DNA from: Dimargaris cristalligena
Lineage: Eukaryota; Kickxellomycota; Dimargaritomycetes; Dimargaritales; Dimargaritaceae
NCBI GenBank assembly: GCA_027576995.1
Contig: JANBQC010000272.1
Location: forward strand, 1-35,752
Length of the DNA stretch: 35,752 nucleotides
Direction: 5' to 3'
The notes under the pieces were generated by a model. It had not been told where the DNA came from. It did not search any database and saw nothing but the letters and a program-made list of their open reading frames with translations. Made by a program: the position numbers and the translations under genes. Numbering within the stretch: the stretch's first letter is position 1; each line of letters starts with the position of its first letter. Below are positions 21,155-29,659 of the stretch, one piece after another.

Positions 21155-22480
21155 ATGCACGACTACGTTGCCATCCCCAACAATACTGAGCGCCGCCCGA
21201 GCCGCCGGCGGCCCGTCATCCTGATGTTCCTAGCCGCCATTTGCGCCATTGGCATATGGCTCGGTTGGTCCTATTGGGACCTCTTGCAGCACCTTCGCCA
21301 GGAGCGACTCAGACCCCTGACCCCTCCAGTCCGTCCACCAGTGGCACCCGTGGCGGACGACTTAATTTGCCGCATTGTTAATGGGCTGGAGGACTGCTAC
21401 CCCAAGGTGTTTGTGCCTACCCACGAGTTCCAGCCCATCCGCGAGGGGCAACAAGTCCCCAAGGGACTCCACATCAAGATTGACATGGATACTCACGTCA
21501 AATTAGCCAAGTTCGTGGACCCCCAGGAACACAGTAACGAAAACGCCGTTGCCATTGCCGTACCCGAACGGTCTAGCCTACCTTCTCCACCCCCGCCCAG
21601 CAAACCCAACCCCGGCCTCTCGACCGCCGTTCGGGCGGAGTTTGATGAACACCTCCAGTCCGTTCTCACCGAGGCCACGAGGAAGATCGCGTCCGAAACC
21701 CCCAAGAGCCTTCTTCTATCCCTCGATCGATTGGCCGAACTGGTGGCAGAGACGGAGTTTGGTGAAACCTTTGCCCGCCGGGACGGGTTTCGGTCCATGA
21801 TGCAGTTGATGGATAGCCAGCGCTCCTCTAAAGTGACCAAACTGGCCGCACTGGTGTTGGGGAATGCTTTCCAGAACAATCCCGTGGCCAAGCACCGGGC
21901 GCTCGAACAGGGAATGTTGGACGAATTGGTGAACCGCATTCAGGCCGAGTCGGCCCCCGCCGTGCTCAACCGACTGGTCTACGCCCTATCCACCCTAGTG
22001 CGCGGGGACCCTCTGGCCATCGAGCTATTCACCAACCACGCCGGTATTCACATTTTGGCCCAGCTCTACGATACCACTCCCGATGTGAGCCTTCAGAGAC
22101 GGTGCGCCACGTTGATCAGCGACATGTTCAATCCCCAGATGGTTAGTGCGCCGGCTCAGATTGACGATACGGCGGGCACGCGCCACGATATGCACCACTG
22201 GTGCTGGAACATGGGGTCCAGTCTGCTGGCCGCCCAGCAGGGTCTGGGTGCCAATGATGTCGACTGGAAGTCCACTCTAGTGCGGGGTATCACCAACGTC
22301 AAGTACATGTTCCCTAAATCCTGTAGTCTCCGCTGTGACTCGAGCTACGCTGATATGCGCACCCCCTGTCCTTTCCTAGGCCTTAAGGATGTGGTCCAAG
22401 CTGAAAAATCCAAATACGCCGAGGACCCCATTTATTCCGACTACCTTGTGGCCCTTAAAGCTATTGAGGCCGTTGTATAA
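21155..22480 (+). CDS. SIL1: Sil1-type nucleotide exchange factor for ER Hsp70 (BiP/Kar2)
   Basis: Sil1 is an armadillo-repeat protein of the ER lumen that releases ADP from BiP. Intronless, 441 residues. A basic head (TERRPSRRRP) is followed by a hydrophobic segment, residues 21-38 (VILMFLAAICAIGIWLGW), which looks like a signal anchor rather than a cleaved signal peptide. The diagnostic N-terminal Sil1 block is at residues 81-107: CYPKVFVPTHEF, then IREGQQVPKGLHIKI. Residues about 165-345 are helical and repeat-like (for example LAALVLGNAFQNNPVAKHRA), the armadillo core. The C-terminus ends in EAVV with no KDEL/HDEL-type retrieval signal, so retention may depend on the membrane anchor. Start context CATAATGC is ordinary, and no upstream in-frame ATG is better placed. 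Confidence 0.88.
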   Translation: MHDYVAIPNNTERRPSRRRPVILMFLAAICAIGIWLGWSYWDLLQHLRQERLRPLTPPVRPPVAPVADDLICRIVNGLEDCYPKVFVPTHEFQPIREGQQVPKGLHIKIDMDTHVKLAKFVDPQEHSNENAVAIAVPERSSLPSPPPPSKPNPGLSTAVRAEFDEHLQSVLTEATRKIASETPKSLLLSLDRLAELVAETEFGETFARRDGFRSMMQLMDSQRSSKVTKLAALVLGNAFQNNPVAKHRALEQGMLDELVNRIQAESAPAVLNRLVYALSTLVRGDPLAIELFTNHAGIHILAQLYDTTPDVSLQRRCATLISDMFNPQMVSAPAQIDDTAGTRHDMHHWCWNMGSSLLAAQQGLGANDVDWKSTLVRGITNVKYMFPKSCSLRCDSSYADMRTPCPFLGLKDVVQAEKSKYAEDPIYSDYLVALKAIEAVV

Positions 22481-22901
22481 AGCGACGTCCATTCCAACCA
22501 TCTACACTATTGTTTTTATTTATCAACCGTGAGTTAGCATTGCCTGTAGCACATCACCTGCGTTTTTACGTATCCATTTTCTAAACCCTCGATTCCGGGG
22601 GTTGTCAAATAAACTAACCAACTGTAAATGTACAGAAATTTATTTATATCAAATAGGGGAGCGCCTATTACAATAGGTACACCCTCAACCTGGCTCAATA
22701 CAGCCTAATAATGCGGGGATGGACGGGATTTCTGAAAAAATCGAGTCCGCTAAGAAGAAGCATATGCCATATGGTACATAAAAAAATGCGGTTATACGAA
22801 GCCAATTTTCGCTTTTGAACAAAATAATTAATGGATGAGGCAGCGTTGGGGGTGGTTTGGTAGTGTATTAAAATATATCCGCTACCATACCGGACCCCGA
22901 C
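22481..22901. other. Convergent 3' flank between SIL1 and the Trp-rich orphan gene
   Basis: The two genes end toward each other across about 420 bp. The interval is AT-rich with the SIL1 poly(A) hexamer at 22608-22613. No further gene is visible. Confidence 0.45.
22608..22613 (+). terminator. Putative poly(A) signal of SIL1
   Basis: AATAAA 128 nt downstream of the SIL1 stop, followed by AT-rich sequence. Confidence 0.6.
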
Positions 22902-24593
22902 TTAGCCGGACGGAGTGGCAAGGGTATCCTTAGACCACTCGAGCATGGTGTTACCCAGGGCTTGGGAAAATTGGTCCAAGGCGACCAGGAGCTGTTGTTG
23001 GAAAGCTACTAGGAGTGGCTCATACTGGCACCATAGGACAGTGGCTTGGTTTCCAACCATACCGCCAATAGCCACCACAGTGGTTTCAATGTAGGCCCAA
23101 CTGGCCTGGACCCAAGGCTGGCCGGTCTGGGTCCACCAATTCTGAGCCAAGCAGAATGCCGCCCATAGTAAGTTAAAGGCCCACTCGGTGATGGGTGCGA
23201 GGAGAGTCTGGAGGCGGACTATGGATACGACGACGAAACTAATGGCTATTGACAGAGTATCAGTGGCAGTCGATAGCATCCGTTGAGCAGCGGCACCAGC
23301 CCAGAGCAGACTGGGCCAAATTAGCTGTACCAGATACTGTCCCCAGGCGTGGACGATGACCAAGGCATAGACGAGACCCGGTACTAAATACCGCTGGGCG
23401 GGCTCCCAGATGTATTGGTCCAGATACGCCCACGTTACCCATACGTATGATCGGATGATAAACACGGTGTACATATAGTAAGGATGAATAGCCACAATCC
23501 CGGCTGTCACCTGGTCGAGGAGCTGCGACCAGGCCCGATGCAGTCGGCCATACCCGTAATGGAAATGGAGGCCAATGGCAACCAGCACCTGTCCCAGTTG
23601 GGTCTGGATCCCCTGCATTGCCAAGGAAAGCTGGATTAACCAAGGTTGGCAGCAGGCCCAAATGGTTTGGTAGAGTACACCCAGGCGCTGTGTGGTTAAA
23701 AATAGAATATCGTGACTCCGGTGGAAGGCGAGGCGCAAGAGTTGTACAAAATGGCTGGCCATCGCGCTAAGGCGAGGGTAGGCCCAGGTTAAGACCCAGT
23801 GCCGCAGCTGTTGGGCCCGCGGAACGACGAGGGCCGTTAAAGGTTGTATCACAGCACAGCTAACCCATGCGGCAACTAGCTGGCCAAAGGCAATGATAGA
23901 GTGGATGTCATGGTAGATGGTGAAGAGCACGGCACGAGCGCAGTAGATGGCAATGTGGGCTAGACGGGTCAGGTGTTGGCCCACCAAAGTCCCGGTGCGA
24001 ATCAAGGCGGAGGCGGTAGGTCGGAGGACCGTTTTATACAGAGTCATTTGCATTTCGATCACGTTCACGGCGGTCCGGGTGACGTGGGGCCAGGCGGCAA
24101 GGGCGAAGTGGCGGACCGACTGCCTCGCGGTGCGGGAATAGTAGACGACTTGTGGTCCACCAGTGTAGTAAAGCCAGATCGCGGTGGTCTCAATGGTGCG
24201 CATGAGCCACAGGCGGACGATTTGGCCCAGTACGACTCGGTAGGTCCAAATGGTAAACTGAACGAGGTAGGTCAAGCCCACCCCTAGCCATTGGACGCCG
24301 CTCCGGGATACGGCGCGGAACCAATCGACCGAAATGAAAGAGAAGAAGCGAAATAGGCGCCATAGGAATTTGGCCAAGGCGATGGCAACGGGCAGGGGAA
24401 TGAAGGGTAGGAGAAGCGGCAGGGGAATCTTGGGGAGGGTAGAGGGGAGCGTATGCCTTGGGGTCGGCGTAGCAGCCCATTTGATACGCCAGTTTCGGTC
24501 GTAGTCGGAGAGGGCGGTAAGGTAGAGAATAAGGAAGAGAGCGAGACCCAGCGAGGTCGTTGACCAAGGCGAGGCGGTCTGGTCGATGACCAT
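22902..24593 (-). CDS. Uncharacterised Trp-rich, Lys-poor membrane-like protein
   Basis: Intronless frame of 563 residues from ATG at 24593. I do not recognise a family. It has 30 tryptophans (about 5 percent) but only 5 lysines and 18 acidic residues, while Leu, Ala, Val, Ile, Gln, Tyr and His are abundant. The N-terminus has a hydrophobic segment at about residues 12-28 (TTSLGLALFLILYLTAL), then a Pro-rich patch and a second hydrophobic stretch at about 58-82. The remaining 470 residues read as a long series of hydrophobic/amphipathic helices with little charge and repeated W-x-x-L/I-x-x-L spacing, for example IWACCQPWLIQLSLAMQGIQ. This suggests a membrane-embedded or lipid-surface protein, perhaps anchored at its N-terminus; that is inference. 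Codon composition matches the neighbours, and a 1.7-kb open frame with consistent bias supports it being real. It is divergent from the SRPK-like gene. Confidence 0.75.
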   Translation of the reverse strand: MVIDQTASPWSTTSLGLALFLILYLTALSDYDRNWRIKWAATPTPRHTLPSTLPKIPLPLLLPFIPLPVAIALAKFLWRLFRFFSFISVDWFRAVSRSGVQWLGVGLTYLVQFTIWTYRVVLGQIVRLWLMRTIETTAIWLYYTGGPQVVYYSRTARQSVRHFALAAWPHVTRTAVNVIEMQMTLYKTVLRPTASALIRTGTLVGQHLTRLAHIAIYCARAVLFTIYHDIHSIIAFGQLVAAWVSCAVIQPLTALVVPRAQQLRHWVLTWAYPRLSAMASHFVQLLRLAFHRSHDILFLTTQRLGVLYQTIWACCQPWLIQLSLAMQGIQTQLGQVLVAIGLHFHYGYGRLHRAWSQLLDQVTAGIVAIHPYYMYTVFIIRSYVWVTWAYLDQYIWEPAQRYLVPGLVYALVIVHAWGQYLVQLIWPSLLWAGAAAQRMLSTATDTLSIAISFVVVSIVRLQTLLAPITEWAFNLLWAAFCLAQNWWTQTGQPWVQASWAYIETTVVAIGGMVGNQATVLWCQYEPLLVAFQQQLLVALDQFSQALGNTMLEWSKDTLATPSG

Positions 24594-25354
24594 GGTCGGA
24601 GAGTATATGGCGGGCGGTTGGAAGGTACAGGTTGAAGGGTGGGGTAGGCCGGAGCCCGAAGTTCGGGCAATATATATAATATAACGCGATACAATACAAT
24701 ACAGTACAATAGTAATAGGAATAGAACGGCCGAATATTTATAGGTGGTGGGAGAAGAAGGGCTTGGCATCTGGTATGAGTGAGTAACAGCTCGGCGGGCG
24801 GCTGGGCTTACTATTATATAGTGCGTACCCCTTATACGCATGCCACCGAACCTGCCAGAGGGGCTGCGGATGGCGCTATCAAGAAAGACTAGTGGGCAAT
24901 TACCCCCGTTCGTACATATATGCGTTATATATAAATACAAATATAAATANNNNNNNNNNCGATCTCCCCATAATAATCGTATTATCCAGTATGGATTATT
25001 CTGGGTATTTCAAAAGAATAATCTAGCCCGCGCCAAACAATAGCACTCTCGAATAACAGACTGTACAACCTGGGAAACTAGCAGCAGCACAGACTCGTTT
25101 TTTTTTTGCATAGTGCTGATAGGCCCTGCCAACGTCGCAGCCAAGCTGGCTGGGCATTCTCTCCTCATGGGATTTCCTTTTTGCATTCCTCCCTCTCCAC
25201 TTTTTTTATATGGCTGCCTAACCACCCCCCGGTCCTACCACTTTCTGGACCAATCTCCTTTTTGCTCGCGTGTTACTGTACACTTTTACTCCTATTTATT
25301 AGTATTCATATTCGTAGTATTATCATTATCCCCCCTCAATCTACAACCACCACC
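24594..25354. promoter_or_regulatory. Divergent intergenic region of the Trp-rich orphan and SRPK genes
   Basis: A 761-bp interval from which two genes run outward, interrupted by the assembly gap. Simple sequence (AC/AT runs) is at about 24690-24715 and 24915-24949, a run of ten T is at about 25099-25108, and a pyrimidine-rich leader precedes the kinase ATG. Confidence 0.45.
24950..24959. other. Assembly gap (10 N)
   Basis: Ten ambiguous bases directly after an AT-rich simple tract (ATATAAATACAAATATAAATA). The true gap size is unknown, so the distance between the two divergent genes is uncertain. Confidence 1.
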
Positions 25355-26836
25355 ATGGCCAACGATAGCTTCACCGAAAGTCACGAATCCGACGATTTCG
25401 AGGACGTGTCAGGCGGAGAGGAGGACGCCTCCGACTACAAGAAGGGCGGCTACCATCCCGTCCGGCTACTGGATATCTTCAAAGACGGTCGCTATGTCGT
25501 GGTGCGGAAGCTAGGCTGGGGCCATTTCTCGACCGTCTGGCTAGCCCGGGATACCACCAACGACCGCCACGTGGCCCTCAAGGTCGTCAAGGCGGCCAAG
25601 AACTACACCGCCGCAGCCGAAGACGAAATCCAACTCTGCGAGAAGGTTGCCAAAACCGACCCACAGGCCGCCGGCCATCGTCACGTCGTAGAGCTGCTCG
25701 ACCATTTCACCCACTACGGCCCCCACGGCGGCCACATTTGTATGGTCTTTGAGGTCCTGGGCGAAAACCTACTCAGCCTGATCCGTCGCTACCGGAAGCG
25801 CGGGGGGTTACCACTGCCCCTGGTCAAGGATGTCGCCCGCCAGATGCTATTAGGCTTGGACTATATGCACCGGGAGTGCCAGGTTATCCACACCGATTTG
25901 AAACCCGAAAATGTGCTAGTCTGTATCGCCAATGTGGAGGATATGATCCGCCAGCAGCTCGAGCCTAAGCTGGCCCAACCCTCCACCTGGGCCAACAGCC
26001 GGGTCGTGGCTGACGAACTGCCCGCCTCTACCATTGCGGCCACCGCCACTAGCTCCTACAACACCGCCTCAGCCTCCGGTATGAATACTACTCCCAATGG
26101 CATTTCCTTTGGTGGGCGTCCACCAGCGGCTGCCCCCGCTCCCGACAATACCCGGACAGGGACCCTATCCCTGGAGCGTACCCTGGATGATATTTCCCTC
26201 TCCGAGCCGTCGTCCACCGTGGCTGCTTCGGGGGAGAACTCGCGCCAGTCGCCCTTGCCACCCAATTCCCCCTCCGCCGACCGACCCGATTCCAACCGGA
26301 CGTCCCAGAGCCCCGACGAGGCCTCTATTGGTTTTATCCAGGTCAAGATCGCCGACCTAGGCAACGCCTGCTGGGTACACAAGCACTTTACGGAGGACAT
26401 CCAGACCCGCCAGTACCGGTCCCCTGAGGTCATTCTAGGCACCAAGTGGGGCCCCACGGCCGACATTTGGAGTTTGGCCTGCATGCTGTTCGAACTTCTA
26501 ACCGGCGACTTCTTGTTCCAGCCCCGCAGTAGCAAAAAATACAACAAGGACGACGACCACTTGGCCCTGATGATTGAGACCATCGGGCCCTTCCCCCGCC
26601 ATCTCGCCCTTAGTGGCAAGTACTCCCGCGACTACTTCACCCGCCAGGGTCAGTTGCGCTATATCTCGCGGCTGAATTCCTGGTCAGTTTCCGATCGTCT
26701 ACAGGAAGAATACAACTGGTCTCGATCCGACGCTGACGCCCTACAGGCCTTTCTACTACCCATGTTGAATCTAAACCCCGATAAGCGGGCTCAGGCCCAC
26801 ACCATGCTTGAACACCCGTGGCTCAATCAATCCTGA
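25355..26836 (+). CDS. SKY1: SRPK/Sky1/Dsk1-type SR-protein kinase
   Basis: Phosphorylates Arg-Ser-rich splicing and mRNA-export factors. Intronless, 493 residues from ATG at 25355 in a strong context (CACCATGG); upstream codons of the open frame are 5' leader. Residues 27-60 carry the family entry DYKKGGYHPVRLLDIF and the P-loop LGWGHFSTVWLA. The ATP-binding lysine lies in VALKVVKA (about residue 76), the catalytic loop is HTDLKPENVLV, and the SRPK-specific form of DFG is DLGNACW. After the activation segment (QTRQYRSPEVILG) come WGPTADIWSLACMLFELLTG and the SRPK C-lobe with DDDHLALMIETIGPFP. As in all SRPKs the kinase is split; the spacer here is about 125 residues, Ser/Pro/Ala-rich, between the catalytic loop and DLG, at the short end as in yeasts. 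Named after the yeast gene; Dsk1 is the fission-yeast equivalent. Confidence 0.95.
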   Translation: MANDSFTESHESDDFEDVSGGEEDASDYKKGGYHPVRLLDIFKDGRYVVVRKLGWGHFSTVWLARDTTNDRHVALKVVKAAKNYTAAAEDEIQLCEKVAKTDPQAAGHRHVVELLDHFTHYGPHGGHICMVFEVLGENLLSLIRRYRKRGGLPLPLVKDVARQMLLGLDYMHRECQVIHTDLKPENVLVCIANVEDMIRQQLEPKLAQPSTWANSRVVADELPASTIAATATSSYNTASASGMNTTPNGISFGGRPPAAAPAPDNTRTGTLSLERTLDDISLSEPSSTVAASGENSRQSPLPPNSPSADRPDSNRTSQSPDEASIGFIQVKIADLGNACWVHKHFTEDIQTRQYRSPEVILGTKWGPTADIWSLACMLFELLTGDFLFQPRSSKKYNKDDDHLALMIETIGPFPRHLALSGKYSRDYFTRQGQLRYISRLNSWSVSDRLQEEYNWSRSDADALQAFLLPMLNLNPDKRAQAHTMLEHPWLNQS

Positions 26837-27509
26837 CCCGCTAATAGCCCTCCCCCCGCCCCCTTTGCCTCATCCCGCGGTATCTCTTAGGGTTCCCTTT
26901 CTGCGCAAACCGCCTAATGGTTGTCTAAATTGCGTCCTAGGGGCCTTTATTGATTAACCCGTCTTAATTTATCCTCCATCAACCTAAAAATAGGGCTGGC
27001 GTCATTGGTGGCGGTTTCTCGTTTATCTGACATTGCAGGCCCATCGTCTGGTTATACCCCGCCTCCCCCTCCCATTTACATTAAACACTATTGAAAGCTG
27101 ACTCTCCCCCAGGGATAGGCCAAGTACACTAGCCATTCCATCCGGAAGACCTATGATTGTATGGGTACTGAGGAGCATACTTGCTTGAGAGTTAATTTCA
27201 CGGAGTTTCCGGAAGATTACCCAAGTTCGGCCAAACCGGAAAATACTCGGTCGAAGTGTTGGCAAGACAATTTAGTAATGCAGTCCAAGTTGAAATAGAC
27301 GGTCAAATTAGTACCCATCAGCTTTATAAAGTTCAATGATATACGGGTCATTGAATAGCCAAACAAGACAAGAATGGGCCGAATGATGAAGTGATTAGTT
27401 TAATTACAAGTCAGGGGACCCCAAATAACTTATGGCCGCGCCAATACGAACTTCTGACACCGGGTTCACCTCAGGGAGAACATACAGCCAAATGGGAAGC
27501 ACACATGCA
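26837..27509. other. Convergent 3' flank between SRPK and MAD3
   Basis: Two genes end toward each other across 673 bp. No canonical AATAAA and no gene-like frame; it is AT-richer than the coding flanks. Confidence 0.4.
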
Positions 27510-28862
27510 TTAGGCTTGGTGAAGTTTGGCAGCCCGCAACTCTTCCGGTGACACCTCAACATTGTTTTGGTGGCACCATTCTAAATGTAAAATATAGTAC
27601 TCGGGCCGCTGGGCTGGATTGGCAGGGGTTATCGGGAGGTTCTCGGCGGGAGGCTCTAGTCGAATCCCGGGGGAATCCGCAGAGAACGCATACCAGTCGT
27701 AGCCTAACCCCAGCCATTCGGAAGATGCGGCTCCCACTATAGGATTCGCCAGGGGAACGGCTTGCGTGGCCGGTGATGATTCTGACGACGACTCATCCAC
27801 AAAGATGGCAAATTTCTTGGCGGCCGAAGTCGTGGCTGCGGTCACCCCCGGCCGGACCCGCCCGGATTGGGGCAGCGTAGTCCCCACCCAAGAGCTGGCA
27901 TCCCGGAGGTTTTCTTTGCGCCGAGATACGTGAGTGCCGAAATCCTCCCAGGGGGCGGCAGCTTCGGCCTCCGACCCGTCAGTAGGATGGTCCAAGGGCT
28001 GGCTGGCGGGTTCCGGATCGGGCCGGGATTGGTCGGTAAATATCTGGAAGTTGGCCTTACTCGTAGCAGTGGTCGGTCGGCCAGTGGTGGAGCGACCAGC
28101 TAAGGCATCGGGCTGACTGGCACCCAGTAGGCCGGGCTTACGACCCAGAACGGACCGTCGGGTCGATGTACCGCCATTTCCCTGCCGACTCGCCGTGCCC
28201 CGGGGGGGTTCATCGTTGTCGCTGTCTGGTTCGGGTGGGTGGGATTCCCGGTAAGCCATACGGGCCTGAAAATCGGCGTAGCGCCGTTTAAGCCGCTCGG
28301 CCGGCTGAGCCCGGCGGTGGATTCCGAGTTGGTAGGTCTCACCAGCGGCCGTGAATTTACCGAGCTGTTCGAGCAGAGTTCCGTATTCCTCGTAGAACAT
28401 CGCCAAGTCCTGGCCGATTTCGCGACTAACGAGAAACCGGAAAAGCTCCTCCCGGTTGTCCCGTAGATGTTCGGCGTAAATCATCCACAAGCGTAGGTAG
28501 CGGGGGTCGTTCTGGTACCGTTCATCGTCCTGGAAATTGCGCGTGGCCCGTTCCACCAAGGGGATTAGCTGCGAGGCGTGGTTATGGCCCTGAGGGAAAT
28601 TCTCTAGGGTCCAGCGTACGTAGCGGTGGTATATATCCAGGGGGTCTTCGTCGTTGGCGATGTTGACTTGGGCCAGGGTGGCCTCGAATTCTTCCTTCTG
28701 TTGGTCCAAATGGCGCTGCCGGGCGGATTCGTCCTGGCTAAAGATTTCGGCTAATTTAGCGGCGCTTCGGCCCTGTTTGCGGGGCTGGATATTCTCCTTC
28801 TGGTTTTCGAATTGGGTAAAATCAGCCGCTGTGCTGTAATCGTCCTGGTATACGCCCTCCAT
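27510..28862 (-). CDS. MAD3: Mad3/BubR1-type mitotic checkpoint protein
   Basis: Mad3 is the subunit of the mitotic checkpoint complex that blocks APC/C-Cdc20 until all kinetochores are attached. Intronless, 450 residues from ATG at 28862; the open frame continues upstream but without another ATG. Motifs in order: first KEN box QKENIQP (22-24); Bub1/Mad3 TPR homology domain, about 45-205 (for example YHRYVRWTLENFP, LRLWMIYAEHLRDN, FYEEYGTLLEQLGKF); ABBA-like FQIFTD (272-277); second KEN box RRKENLRD (316-318); second ABBA-like FAIFVD (351-356); and a GLEBS-like Bub3-binding end SPEELRAAKL (438-447) right at the C-terminus. There is no kinase domain, so this is the Mad3 branch and not Bub1. 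A separate Bub1 gene would be expected elsewhere in the genome. Confidence 0.94.
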   Translation of the reverse strand: MEGVYQDDYSTAADFTQFENQKENIQPRKQGRSAAKLAEIFSQDESARQRHLDQQKEEFEATLAQVNIANDEDPLDIYHRYVRWTLENFPQGHNHASQLIPLVERATRNFQDDERYQNDPRYLRLWMIYAEHLRDNREELFRFLVSREIGQDLAMFYEEYGTLLEQLGKFTAAGETYQLGIHRRAQPAERLKRRYADFQARMAYRESHPPEPDSDNDEPPRGTASRQGNGGTSTRRSVLGRKPGLLGASQPDALAGRSTTGRPTTATSKANFQIFTDQSRPDPEPASQPLDHPTDGSEAEAAAPWEDFGTHVSRRKENLRDASSWVGTTLPQSGRVRPGVTAATTSAAKKFAIFVDESSSESSPATQAVPLANPIVGAASSEWLGLGYDWYAFSADSPGIRLEPPAENLPITPANPAQRPEYYILHLEWCHQNNVEVSPEELRAAKLHQA

Positions 28863-29659
28863 AGTTCGGGAAGCTTTGCACTTGGGTTGGAATTGATGAG
28901 TCCGCACTCGTCGGGGCACGAGCCAGTGTGTGGGTTAGCGGAAAAGGTTGGCCCAACCTGGTCGATGTACTTTAGGAACTTAAACGCTGGGTAGGGAGTA
29001 GTATTCGGCTAGTTAATACCGTCTGGTCCGCGGATATAGCAGTGGATAGGGTCAGTTGGGCTACTATATTCTTCCCGCTGCCACAAGTGCGTTAGTAAGT
29101 AAATCGGCCGGGACTGGAATGAAAAGGTCGGGAGGGCAAAATTCCCAGGGATGCAGACGAGAGTGGAGTTGGGTAGAGGAGATAAGGAGATGGCACAAGA
29201 GACAAAATAGTTTGTAAGGAATGTAAGGGAATTTCTATAAGGGCAATGGCATTAGCTAGGACTGCCGCTCCTCTGAGCACAAAGAGCGCAGTTTTGATGG
29301 TCGCATGGCTAGACTAAGTAAGCGTAAACAAAGCCTTAGCCAACCCTTGCCTAAAAATACATCACGTTACTGCTACCACTACCACCTACTACTATTACTA
29401 GTTGTTAAAACCAAGGGATTCCATACCCAGGCAAATCGGCCGACATTCCATGGTAAACAGCGGCGAGTAGATGGGCCGAAGCTTCGGTGGAAATTACTAA
29501 ACGAGGCCCAAGAATCCTTCACTTTGTTACATGAATGTCCTGGCGAACCGTGCACCTTCCTAATACATACTCCCTTGATGTGTCTACCTGAACCAGCTTA
29601 TTATCTAATTCTCTCACCATTTGATCAGGTTTGCGTTTCAACTTATCCAACCTTTCTAC
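28863..29659. promoter_or_regulatory. Divergent intergenic region of MAD3 and the PCI-domain gene
   Basis: About 800 bp from which the two genes run outward. No recognisable gene lies inside. I cannot point to a convincing TATA or CCAAT element for either gene. The open frames on both strands lack family resemblance. Confidence 0.4.
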
